From the NCBI GenBank assembly GCA_032353305.1, contig JAUCNG010419799.1, positions 1 through 10,120 on the forward strand: 10,120 nt of DNA. The letters are read 5' to 3'. Of the stretch, positions 1 to 6,816 are shown piece after piece. The stretch's first letter is position 1. Every line of letters begins with the position of its first letter. The notes beneath the pieces were generated by a model. The model searched no databases and was not told the DNA's origin. It saw only the letters and a list, made by a program, of their open reading frames with translations. The DNA is from Cephalothrix spiralis. Its lineage: Eukaryota > Nemertea > Palaeonemertea > Archinemertea > Cephalotrichidae. Made by a program: the position numbers and the translations under genes.

Positions 1-201
1 AATTGCCCTTGGCAATTTTTAAAAGTTGCCCTAAATATGTTCCTACATGGTTACTCAGGAGTCAGTACTTAGAAACAATACATCAATAACTTTAAAGGAG
101 TAGACTAAATCCATGGACTGAATCAATTTTGTGTAATGCCATGCCATATAGGTCTAAACAAATTAAATACTCAGTTTTCCACTATTTTTAACTACCTTCA
201 G
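1..201 (+). other. 3' end of an upstream intron
   Basis: This AT-rich stretch ends in a pyrimidine-biased tract and the acceptor CTACCTTCAG at 192-201. No reading frame here joins the downstream exon. An ATG at 136 opens a frame through the exon, but not the frame fixed by the next splice junction. The first 17 bases form a small perfect hairpin (AATTGCC-CTT-GGCAATT). Confidence 0.75.
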
Positions 202-352
202 ATCGTAAACCTTCAAAGAAGGGCCAAGAGTTCCATCCATATGCCAAACCTGCACCTTCTAAAAAGCAAGCCAAAATTCGAGATACTCTTGAAGAAGAAG
301 AGGAGGATGATGATGATGAAGAAGAGGAGCATGAAGGTAGAAGACCTGGAGG
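202..352 (+). CDS. Mnt: MNT exon: linker and acidic run before the bHLH domain
   Basis: The exon starts after TTCAG at 197-201 and ends before the donor GTAAGA at 353. It begins with the last two bases of a split codon (xAT), has 49 full codons and leaves GG of a glycine codon, giving phases 1 and 2. The product opens RKPSKKGQEFHPYAKP, rich in Lys and Pro. It then has a run of 13 acidic residues (residues 30-42, bases 291-329), encoded by almost pure GAA/GAG/GAT codons, and ends EGRRPGG. The RPGG lead-in, continued by A-G-T-R-E-V in the next exon, is typical of MNT directly before the basic region. The acidic run is probably disordered and its length may vary because the DNA is a near-trinucleotide repeat. 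No catalytic or folded domain is seen. The 5' boundary rests only on the acceptor match and the open frame. Confidence 0.85.
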
Positions 353-434
353 GTAAGACTTTGTCACATTAATATTCTGCTCAATAATCTTTAAATTAAT
401 ATCATAGGTTACTCATTATTCTGAGGGGGAGATA

Positions 435-690
435 GTATAAAAAAATCTTGAAAATCTCTTTAAGAAATCCCATTAGAAAATCTTGACAATCAAGAAAATC
501 TTGAAAATAAAACAATCCCTAAAAAAAACTCAAAAAAAATCTCTAGAAAATAAAAAAAATAAAAAAAATCCCTTAAAAAAACTCAATAAAATCTTGAAGA
601 TTAAAAAAAACCTAAAATTTGTATCGATCCCAAAACAAACTTATCCCTAAAAAATTAAAAAAAAACCCATAAAAAAATTGTACACTAAAA
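435..690. repeat. A-rich degenerate tandem repeat
   Basis: Variants of AAATCTTGAAAAT occur near 445, 475, 495 and 587. A larger unit beginning AATCCCT(T)AAAAAAACTCAA occurs at 514 and again at 567, about 53 bases apart. It looks like a decayed tandem or A-rich low-complexity tract. Similar wording (AAATCCTACTTCTAAA, AAATCTCTAAAAACTCCC) recurs in intron 3 around 3640-3800. Confidence 0.6.
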
Positions 691-760
691 TATATTCATT
701 TTTTCATAAGGGTTACTTAATTAGCATTTATTTTTATCTACTTTTGTTTCACCCTCTCAG

Positions 761-892
761 CTGCATCCAAACTTCCGACTTATTGTTAATGCAGTTCTCA
801 AAAGAATCCAAAAATTGAAAGAACTTTCCTGTGCATTACAACTACCTCGACGCGTCAAGAAACAGACCATCTTGTTAATGTTTAAAATCTAA
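761..892 (+). pseudogene. Possible exon relic in intron 1
   Basis: Right after a good acceptor-like stretch (TTTCACCCTCTCAG, 747-760), a frame of 43 codons runs to a TAA at 890-892. It starts LHPNFRLIVNAVLKRIQ and continues with a helical-looking, Lys/Leu-rich sequence. The amino-acid makeup looks more protein-like than that of surrounding introns. It cannot be part of the MNT message, because in the phase left by the 202-352 exon it meets TGA at about 818. I do not recognise the family with confidence. It may be a chance frame or the remains of an unrelated or mobile gene. Confidence 0.2.
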
Positions 893-1000
893 ATTCGAGA
901 TATAGGGAAATTCATTCTCTCAAATCGTCATGGTTGGATATTTTATAGTTGTCAAAATACCTATTTATTATATTTCAATCTTTATTTTATTATTTTTCAG

Positions 1001-1042
1001 AGCTGGAACTCGAGAAGTACACAACAAACTAGAAAAGAATAG
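1001..1042 (+). CDS. Mnt: MNT exon: DNA-binding basic region (42 nt)
   Basis: This very short exon lies between the acceptor TATTTTTCAG and the donor GTATGT. It supplies the last base of a glycine codon, 13 full codons (A-G-T-R-E-V-H-N-K-L-E-K-N) and AG of an arginine codon completed by the next exon, so both ends are phase 2. Across the junction the product reads REVHNKLEKNRRAHLKECF. His57, Glu61 and Arg65 occupy the three basic-region positions that, in MAX-type bHLH-zip proteins, contact the CACGTG half-site. The conserved set predicts canonical E-box binding. Because 42 is divisible by three, skipping it would leave the frame open (GG joined to G) but delete most of the basic region, giving a dimer partner unable to bind DNA. 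That consequence is inferred. Confidence 0.95.
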   Translation, partial: SWNSRSTQQTRKE

Positions 1043-1769
1043 GTATGTCTTATTGTTGTCACATAAACTACATAATCTAAAACGATTATTTTTTTAGACA
1101 TAATTATGTCATTTATTTTCTCTACCTAGCTTAGCAAACTGTTCAGGTTCTTGGTTGAACTAAATAGCCACAATATGTGTACATATATAAAAAAATCCAC
1201 AATATGTCCAAAAACAAAAACAAAATTTTTGATTAATTTATTTATTGACAACTCTGAAGCATCATCAGAATAATGACAAATGTTAAATCGTTTCAACAAT
1301 TTATACTATGAATTGGAATAACAAATTAATTAAGGGAATAATCAGGAATAATTCGACTACATGTAAATGGGAAAATGAAATGAAATGAAATTAATCTAGT
1401 AAAAACAATGCAATCCTTTTCCCTTTCATTCGAATTATTCCCTTAGCTAATTTGTTTTTCTTATTCATAGTATACTTGTTGTAACGATTTAACATTTGTC
1501 ATTATTCTGATGATGCTACAGAGTTATGAGGCAAAATGTCAATAAATAAATTAAATTTCAAAAATTTAGTTTTTGTTTTTGGACATTATTGTGGATCTTT
1601 TCTAATTAAATCTATAATCACTGAATTAATACGTGGACATGTTAAAAAAAATTCAAGTTCATAAAGTTCGAGATCTTATGCCAAAAAGTGATTTTAGCTT
1701 TTTTTAATGATTTTGATTTTTATCATGCCCTAAATTTGTGACCGTAACTAACATTATTTTGTCATGCAG
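1043..1769 (+). other. Intron 2 (727 bp, phase 2)
   Basis: The donor is GTATGT and the acceptor TTTTGTCATGCAG. It interrupts the double-arginine of the basic region. More than half of it is the foldback element at 1195-1597. The remainder is AT-rich with no coding signal seen. Confidence 0.92.
1195..1597. mobile_element. 403-bp foldback (long inverted repeat) element
   Basis: The left arm (1195-1355) and the reverse complement of the right arm (1431-1597) align almost end to end. Shared blocks include ATCCACAATA at the tips, AATTTATTTATTGACA, and AGCATCATCAGAATAATGAC followed by AAATGTTAAATCG. By eye about nine in ten aligned bases agree. The right arm has 12 extra bases (GCCTCATA core) and the left arm has a small extra AATCAGGAAT. 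The loop (1356-1430) contains a short GAAAT tandem run (about 1374-1391). No transposase frame is present and no clear target-site duplication is visible, so this is best described as a non-autonomous foldback or MITE-like insertion. Transcribed as pre-mRNA it would form a long hairpin about 170 bases before the helix-loop-helix exon. Confidence 0.85.
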
Positions 1770-1881
1770 GCGAGCTCATTTAAAGGAATGCTTTGAATTG
1801 CTGAAAGGACAGTTACCGCATATGGAAGGAACTAAAACCTCTAATCTGTGTATCCTTAGGACGGCTCTCAGATATATCCAG
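1770..1881 (+). CDS. Mnt: MNT exon: helix 1, loop and helix 2
   Basis: The first base completes the split Arg64 codon; 37 codons follow to a phase 0 end before GTAAAA. The product begins RAHLKECFELLKGQLPHME, passes through a short loop and ends in the helix-2 signature KTSNLCILRTALRYIQ. This is the helix-loop-helix dimerisation core. The KTSNL loop-to-helix boundary and the LRTALRYIQ end are characteristic of MNT and Mad proteins. Helix 1 reads FELLKGQLP, and the loop residues M-E-G-T differ from the vertebrate protein as expected for a distant relative. Another frame opens at an ATG at 1738 and reads through, but that start lies in the intron and is not the real one. Confidence 0.96.
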
Positions 1882-2239
1882 GTAAAAATCAATAGATTAG
1901 TTTGTTTACTATCTGGGATGCCTGAAGGATCTATATCCTAGAATAATTAAGAGTATTTTCTAATCCTTTTCTTTTTTTATGCCTCAACTGCTAAAAAATG
2001 CAAATCTGAACATTAATTAAGAACTCCATAATGGGTTTTGGTAGCCAGGCTAATAGGTCCATGGTAGATTGGTTTCCTGCCTACATAGAAAAATCACAAA
2101 GCGAGTTCCAATGGATAAATGACATTTTACAGATTCTTTATATTTTTTACTTAAATTTTTGTTTCGTAAACCAATCGATTGAAAAAGGCCACACAAAGAA
2201 ATTTTAAAGAAGTCTGATTTTTTGAGGTCAAACGACAAC

Positions 2240-2255
2240 CACGTGCTTCCACGTG
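2240..2255. promoter_or_regulatory. Paired CACGTG E-boxes, one helical turn apart
   Basis: CACGTG occurs at 2240-2245 and again at 2250-2255, so the centres are 10 bases apart, on the same face of the helix. Flanks give CCACGTGC and CCACGTGT. CACGTG is the site preferred by Myc-Max, Mnt-Max and USF-type dimers. Occupancy is unknown. Confidence 0.45.
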
Positions 2256-2590
2256 TACTAAATGGTCTATTATATATAGGCTTATTTTAAATATATACAT
2301 GTACTTAGTAAAAATTAAATTAGGAGATTAAAGTATATTTCCGATTTTATTTATTTTATACATTATTAAAAAATCAACTATAGTGAACAACAGTCTGATA
2401 CTGAGCTGAATCCTGTATTTCGCATACCGGTATAGGACGTATAGAAATCTACCGGTTCCGAAAATAAATGTATACGTACGATAAAAATAATACATGTATG
2501 ATAAAAAGATATTTTATGCATTCTGTCAAAAATACATTTAACGTTGATTAGTTCAAATTGGGATTATTGGGTCAAGAATTAATTGCTTTT

Positions 2591-2598
2591 CCACGTGG
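2591..2598. promoter_or_regulatory. CACGTG E-box (CCACGTGG)
   Basis: CACGTG at 2592-2597 sits inside the perfect 8-bp palindrome CCACGTGG. It is the third canonical E-box of intron 3. A site match only. Confidence 0.4.
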
Positions 2599-2663
2599 TT
2601 ACTAGGCATCATGTGGATTTGTTTTTATTCTTCAGTCGGTGGGGAGTTTGTTTGCGGAGTGGA

Positions 2664-2688
2664 ATGGCGACTACGTCAGAGTCGCCAT
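2664..2688. repeat. Perfect 9-bp stem hairpin with CRE-like loop
   Basis: ATGGCGACT (2664-2672) pairs with AGTCGCCAT (2680-2688) around a 7-base loop. CTACGTCA (2671-2678) is the reverse complement of TGACGTAG at 3145-3152; both resemble CREB/ATF sites. The run of T that follows at 2691-2696 is not read as a terminator in this eukaryotic setting. Confidence 0.5.
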
Positions 2689-2794
2689 GCTTTTTTGCCC
2701 GCGTGTGATTATGTTGTGAGGTGGTCATGCCTTCCTTGTAGAGTTAATTTATACAATATACAATTAAAAACTATGTGTTATCATTAATTAAGTG

Positions 2795-2833
2795 CATTTT
2801 GTCAATAAAATGCAAAATAAATTTGACAAAATG
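2795..2833. repeat. Short inverted repeat (11-bp arms)
   Basis: CATTTTGTCAA (2795-2805) and TTGACAAAATG (2823-2833) are exact reverse complements across a 17-base spacer, which itself contains another ATAAAATGCA echo. Function unknown. Confidence 0.5.
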
Positions 2834-3073
2834 GTACAAGAATGTTATAAAAATTGTAGTAGGCGTGGTCATCGATTTCGCTCCGCCCTGATATCATTTT
2901 AATATCATGTATGATCATGTATCTCTACGCGAAAGAAGTATCGTATTGTATTTTTAAAATCTCGTATTTTACGCATTGATTTATACATATATATGGATTT
3001 CCCATGTTAAGTATCTTGATAATGATAAGTCGTGTCTATTTCAAATACAACTATTAATGATGTAGGGGCTTAG

Positions 3074-3109
3074 TCTACCGATCTATATATTAAAATGTAG
3101 TTCGGTAGA
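3074..3109. repeat. Short inverted repeat (8-bp arms)
   Basis: TCTACCGA (3074-3081) and TCGGTAGA (3102-3109) are reverse complements with a 20-base AT-rich spacer. It lies just before the longer palindrome at 3120. Confidence 0.45.
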
Positions 3110-3119
3110 TTCGTCAGTT

Positions 3120-3137
3120 ACATGTGCGCGCACATGT
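3120..3137. repeat. Perfect 18-bp alternating purine-pyrimidine palindrome
   Basis: ACATGTGCGCGCACATGT equals its own reverse complement, and every step alternates purine and pyrimidine, the pattern that favours Z-DNA or cruciform formation. It is a GC-rich core in AT-rich surroundings. Confidence 0.6.
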
Positions 3138-3315
3138 TTATCGGTGACGTAGATCACATTTCGGTTTTTTAGGGGTCCCTAAAAGAATGTCCTAGTACTG
3201 ATACGCAAATTTAGGTAATAAAATAATGGGATGGCAACTATAATTTAGTGTATATTAGAGTTCTAACCTCTAGGGGACGATTATTGTTATTGCCACAACA
3301 AATATTATGATAAGT

Positions 3316-3321
3316 CACGTG
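3316..3321. promoter_or_regulatory. CACGTG E-box (TCACGTGG)
   Basis: The fourth exact CACGTG of intron 3, in the context AAGTCACGTGGCAG. A site match only. Confidence 0.4.
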
Positions 3322-3639
3322 GCAGTATAAAATTGTGATCAATTGTAAACAATCATATGATTTTAACAATAGATTCCAAACTAATTATTATCGACCATAC
3401 ACCATAGATCTATTGTCCAAAGAGCCACATTGGAAACATTTATTGGATCATCTTCAATAAGGTGTAATTGTCAAAACGAACATGGACAGGAAATCACTAG
3501 GCCTGTAGGGAAAGGAACCAGTCAACGTACGTGGTTGACCAGTTCCCAGCCCCCTTGGACAACAACTTAAGCCATAGCCCCCAGGGGCCAAATAGGTCAT
3601 ACCTATAAGATCATAAGTTCCCCTAAAAGATCCTAAAAA

Positions 3640-3790
3640 TTCCTGCAACGTAAAAGATAAAACTTTAAAATCATCCTACTTAAACAAAAACCTACATGTA
3701 CATGTACTTTATTAAAAAAAACTTAGTTTAAAATTCTATACTTTATTAAAAAATCCTACTTCTAAAAAAAATGTTAAAGAAATCTCTAAA
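3640..3790. repeat. A-rich degenerate repeat in intron 3
   Basis: TACTTTATTAAAAAA occurs at 3705 and again at 3739. Variants of AATCCTACTT and AAATCTCTAAAAAC surround them. The composition and wording resemble the A-rich tract of intron 1, suggesting a shared dispersed low-complexity source. Confidence 0.45.
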
Positions 3791-3795
3791 AACTC

Positions 3796-3850
3796 CCGCC
3801 GGCGGCGGTAAAATTTTATTTTCATTTTTCGGAAATTTTCACCGGCGGTG
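3796..3850. repeat. CGG-rich imperfect foldback
   Basis: CCGCCGGCGG (3796-3805) is a perfect 10-bp palindrome. CGGCGGTAAAATTT downstream of it also pairs imperfectly with AAATTTTCACCGGCG ending near 3847 (one mismatch and one bulge). It stands out as a GC island in an AT-rich intron. Confidence 0.45.
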
Positions 3851-4071
3851 TCCGTAAACCAAGTAATAAAAAATGCCTTACCTTGCAACAGTATCAGTGA
3901 GCACTAGATTTCTACGACCGATCGGAGCGTTGAAACGTTAGAACTCTTTCCTTATGTTACCAAGCCTAAGCTAGAAAAAAAATTGCCGACAATTTTTCTT
4001 GTTCCTCGATGGATGCTCGCTGCACCCGAAATTTTCAGGTCGATGCTCCTAAAACATAAAACATTTTACAG

Positions 4072-4276
4072 GCTTTGAGACGGAAAGAAAAAGAATTTGA
4101 AGCTGATATTTATAAACTTGCCGAGGAAAAGATTCATCACCAAGAACGAATTGTGACCTTACGTAAAGAACTTAGAGAACTAAATGTCGAGATAGACCTG
4201 TCGGCAGTTGAACCGTATATCAAAGACGATTTGGATGATGATGATGACGACAGCAACTCAACCTCTACTGCAACAG
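4072..4276 (+). CDS. Mnt: MNT exon: leucine zipper and second acidic run
   Basis: The exon begins in phase 0 after TTTTACAG and ends in phase 1 before GTAAAT, giving 68 codons plus G. It starts ALRRKEKEFEADIYKLAEEK. Zipper d positions at seven-residue spacing are Leu103, Phe110, Leu117, His124, Leu131 and Leu138; a positions are Ile114, Lys121, Ile128, Leu135 and Ile142. This is the MAX-dimerising coiled coil that continues helix 2 of the previous exon. LRRKEKEFE and LAEEKI correspond to strongly conserved parts of MNT zippers. After IDLSAVEPYIK comes an acidic run (residues 153-161, bases 4225-4251, mainly GAT codons), then a Ser/Thr tail ending TSTAT. Reading through the donor would add only G-K before a stop at 4282-4284. 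Confidence 0.95.
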
Positions 4277-4521
4277 GTAAATAAAGCATTTTCGTCAATA
4301 GTATCGCAAACTTAGACGGGCCCTGAGAGAGTATCAAATTTTGTTGCTCTTTTTCTTTTGGGGAAACATGACACAATTACCAGTTTATTGGCTTGCATAA
4401 TTTAGAAGGAAATTGGACATTTTGTAAACAGATATATCAAAATCTCGTGTTAATGATTATGATGCCCCGTCTCTTTGTTTAACTTCAAATGTTCGACAAT
4501 TTCCCTACCTTAAGGTATACT

Positions 4522-4649
4522 CTTACCCTGAGTTCACCAAGGTCCGAGAGAGCGACACGATCACAGTTACTGAGTAGTAAACTCAGGGTGAAAGACTGAA
4601 AGTGTCGATCACATTATATCAATGAGACGGAACGTCATCTTACCCTGAG
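4522..4649. repeat. ACCCTGAGTT inverted repeat with third direct copy
   Basis: ACCCTGAGTT (4525-4534) is the exact reverse complement of AACTCAGGGT (4580-4589), with looser pairing beyond it (CTT against AAAG). CTTACCCTGAG occurs at 4522-4532 and again at 4639-4649. GTCGATCAC-like words also recur between the arms. It looks like a decayed foldback or part of a dispersed repeat. Confidence 0.5.
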
Positions 4650-5175
4650 ATTTTGATACCGTCGGATTTTTGACGTTGTCTGTTATCGAGTAATCGATCC
4701 GTAATGGGTCTTATTGACCAATGGACTAATACTTGAGATGTCCAGACATCCACCAGGTAGTCCAATTGGTATTGAATCACGCAAGAGCCACCGTGTATTC
4801 CCTTTTAACTACCTGGATAAGATAGGAATACGATACCACTAATTCGAGGTCCGGTACGCCTCTAGGTATGATGGCAAGATACTCATGTTCAGGGACCTGT
4901 TTCCGCCAGTTGCTTGCTTGTTGATTTTTTGTAGGTTCGGTGATTTTTTTATGTCGTCTAACAGCCACATGGGAATTAATGTATCTGTCCAGCATCCTGA
5001 ATCCTATCAATTAACAAAACATAATTGCTATAAATTAAAGCAGGGGCTCCAATACGACTGGAAGTTAAGGACTCCAAATCTGCCAGGGGTATAAAAGGAA
5101 TAACGAGCGCATATAGCCTGAGAACGAGGATATTAATTACTGTCCAGCAGTTTGTCCAGGTTACACGGATCTTCT

Positions 5176-5628
5176 AAGGCTTATTCATACTCCGTCAGTT
5201 TTGCGAATGGGCACAGTTTTGTCCTTATAGTACATCGAAAGGTCATATATATACTCACTGACTCGAGTGAGAAAATCTAGTGAGGATTTTCTTAAACCCG
5301 ATGAACTCAAAGCAGGTGTACTTTAATCGAATTGGCTAATAAACTGTCCTCAGTTATTGTGAGCCAATGTTTGGATCGTTTCCAACTTCAGCGCAAATCC
5401 TCATTCGTATTTGAGATCTATCGAGAACACCTGCGTATAATACCGTGCCAACAAGATACCAAGTCCACCGTTCATACTTATTCAGTCCTTTGTTTTGTTT
5501 TTTGCACCGAGTAAAACTTCAAACTTCCTCATCGAGTGTGAACGCTACACTTGGTAAATTTTGAATCGATCGCACCTTTGAAAAATACTGTGCCCACTAG
5601 ATAAACTGACGGAGTATGAATAAGCCTT
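5176..5628. mobile_element. 453-bp MITE-like element with terminal inverted repeats
   Basis: The left end 5176-5200 (AAGGCTTATTCATACTCCGT plus CAGTT) is the perfect 25-base reverse complement of the right end 5604-5628. Similarity continues imperfectly inward: GGGCACAGT at 5209-5217 against ACTGTGCCC at 5587-5595, so the repeats reach about 40 bases. Outside AAGGC and GCCTT the flanks do not match and no target-site duplication is obvious. The interior has no transposase-like frame. A non-autonomous DNA transposon derivative is the simplest reading; the superfamily is not determined. It lies within 100 bases of the following acceptor at 5724. Confidence 0.75.
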
Positions 5629-5724
5629 GCTCCGCTCCCTTTGTAAGAGACTTATGTTCGCCACCAAAGTAACAAATCTGAGCGAGATATATTTTTTGTA
5701 ATAAACTGCTAAATTCCTTTTTAG

Positions 5725-5901
5725 GTGGTGACAGTCCAATTGTTAGTGATGATGAAAATGATGACGCTAAAGGAGGCCAGCAGAATATGCCTGCTCTTAA
5801 AGCAGCAATGACCTCTATTGTCATTCCAACTCCACCGTTTAGATCTTTGATAAAATCTGATGCTAGCAATGAAAATCTGGTATCCCTTTCCCAAGCACAA
5901 A
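5725..5901 (+). CDS. Mnt: MNT exon: post-zipper region
   Basis: This is a phase 1-1 exon of 177 bases. Two bases complete Gly170, 58 codons follow and a single A is left before GTAAGT. The product reads GDSPIVSDDENDDAK, then a helical patch MPALKAAM, then SIVIPTPPFRSLIK and a Ser/Glu/Gln-rich end SLSQAQ. No named domain is recognised. SDDENDD looks like a possible acidic kinase-site cluster (inferred), and IPTPPFRSL is the most motif-like segment. An overlapping reverse-strand frame of 90 codons at 5597-5869 is a shadow. Skipping this exon would not shift the frame. Placement rests on a good acceptor and donor and on phase continuity with both neighbours. Confidence 0.88.
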
Positions 5902-6756
5902 GTAAGTGATTTATGAGTTATGTTATTTTTGTGAGAACTGATTAAGAACAAAATTCGTCCCTGGTTCTAATAACCTCACCTTAGTGTTACTACGGTATAC
6001 AAACTAACGTCCATTGCTCCTAAACTGGGTTACATCTGTGAAAGCCATGCTAAATAAAGCCGTGTACGCATGGGTCATTGTCATCTTAAAATTTCTGATA
6101 CTTCTGCAAATTTTGTATGTATCCTATTTTGTATGTATCCTAAATTATTTTATTGAAACCGATATCAATGCGGATATCACCTGGCTATCAAGCATGGGAT
6201 CTTCGCGAAGTGGAGCATCGTTTTCAATGGCCTTTCCGATAGTCTAGTTATTTGGACTTGTTCTAGGCTACTAAAATGTTTAATAATTAAGTATTACCAT
6301 AAAAATCGCATAACGTAAAGGTATAAGAACTCATTAAACTTGAATAGCAAATGTCATTATCAAACCTCGTATACTAAGATCACTAAATATCTAATTTATA
6401 ACAAATTAATGTATGTCCAATCACAGGTTCGGGCAAAAAACTGGTAGACTGGTCGCATGCTGGAATACGGTTCTTTTCAACTGACTATTTTATACCATAA
6501 AAGCTCTTTAAATTGCCAGAAAATCACATATCACAAAATATGGATAAATTTATCATAAATTATAAGAATTTAATGTTAAAAACGAATATAAGACTAGTCT
6601 AAGTGGTCTGAGTAGTTATCGGTTTATTATGTGTTGTGGAAGCGAGTTATTAAAATCAGGGACTCTTCAGATGAAATCTTGTGAGGGAAAGGTCGTTATT
6701 ACGGTTAAACACGTTATGATACCGCTTATTTAAGTAATTTAATTATGAATTTTCAG
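5902..6756 (+). other. Intron 5 (855 bp, phase 1)
   Basis: The donor is GTAAGT and the acceptor TTATGAATTTTCAG. Retention would give a stop (TGA) within three codons. It contains a 16-bp perfect tandem repeat at 6110-6141. A 77-codon open frame at 6014-6247 has a hydrophobic stretch but no recognisable family and is treated as chance or as transposon debris. Confidence 0.88.
6110..6141. repeat. 16-bp perfect tandem duplication
   Basis: ATTTTGTATGTATCCT is repeated exactly twice head to tail (6110-6125 and 6126-6141). A simple microduplication within intron 5. Confidence 0.8.
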
Positions 6757-6816
6757 GTCAAGCTGTATCGACATTAACTACTGCAGCTCAACAGCAAACT
6801 GGATGGAAACTTTTAG
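6757..6816 (+). CDS. Mnt: MNT exon: short Q/T/A-rich cassette (60 nt)
   Basis: This is a phase 1-1 exon of 60 bases between AATTTTCAG and GTAAAT. It completes Ser229, then encodes QAVSTLTTAAQQQTGWKLL and leaves G. The product is low complexity apart from the GWKLL end. Evidence is the two splice sites, an open frame in the required phase and composition matching the flanking C-terminal exons. With no recognisable domain it is the least certain of the eight, but omitting it would leave a good pair of splice sites unused. It can be skipped or included without shifting the frame, so alternative splicing is plausible. Confidence 0.72.

Larger units (their letters stand above)
353..1000 (+). other. 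Intron 1 (648 bp, phase 2)
   Basis: The donor is GTAAGA and the acceptor TTATTTTTCAG. Bases 435-690 are very A-rich and built from degenerate units such as AATCTTGAAAAT and AATCCCTAAAAAA. Bases 761-892 hold a short open frame behind a good-looking acceptor, listed separately. Nothing else coding is visible. Confidence 0.88.
1882..4071 (+). other. Intron 3 (2190 bp, phase 0)
   Basis: The donor is GTAAAA and the acceptor AAAACATTTTACAG. It separates helix 2 from the leucine zipper. It contains all four exact CACGTG sites found in the window, a relatively GC-rich patch at 2637-2708 with a stable hairpin, an 18-bp palindrome at 3120-3137, an A-rich repeat at 3640-3790 and a CGG-rich foldback at 3796-3850. 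No open frame here looks coding; the small reverse-strand frames are chance. The size and density of sites make it the most likely regulatory intron in the window. Confidence 0.9.
4277..5724 (+). other. Intron 4 (1448 bp, phase 1)
   Basis: The donor is GTAAAT and the acceptor AATTCCTTTTTAG. About 4500-5640 is visibly less AT-rich than the neighbouring introns and contains two foldback structures (4522-4649 and 5176-5628), suggesting inserted repetitive DNA. Several chance frames of 60-80 codons cross it on both strands with no recognisable product. Confidence 0.9.

Noticed and set aside
136-372. Plus-strand frame of 78 codons starting ATG at 136
   Set aside because: It overlaps the first exon in the wrong frame; phase continuity with the exons at 1001 and 1770 fixes the frame starting at 204.
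2664-2696. Hairpin followed by six T, resembling a bacterial intrinsic terminator
   Set aside because: The window is a spliced animal gene and the site lies inside an intron, so a rho-independent terminator has no meaning here; no Pol III gene was found upstream.
4137-4376. Reverse-strand frame of 79 codons
   Set aside because: It is the antisense shadow of the zipper exon; its serine run is the complement of the aspartate codons.
5597-5869. Reverse-strand frame of 90 codons
   Set aside because: It overlaps the exon at 5725-5901 and the end of the MITE-like element, with no recognisable product.
6014-6247. Plus-strand frame of 77 codons with a hydrophobic stretch in intron 5
   Set aside because: No family recognised, no splice junctions placing it in the message and no sign of an independent gene; composition is intron-like.
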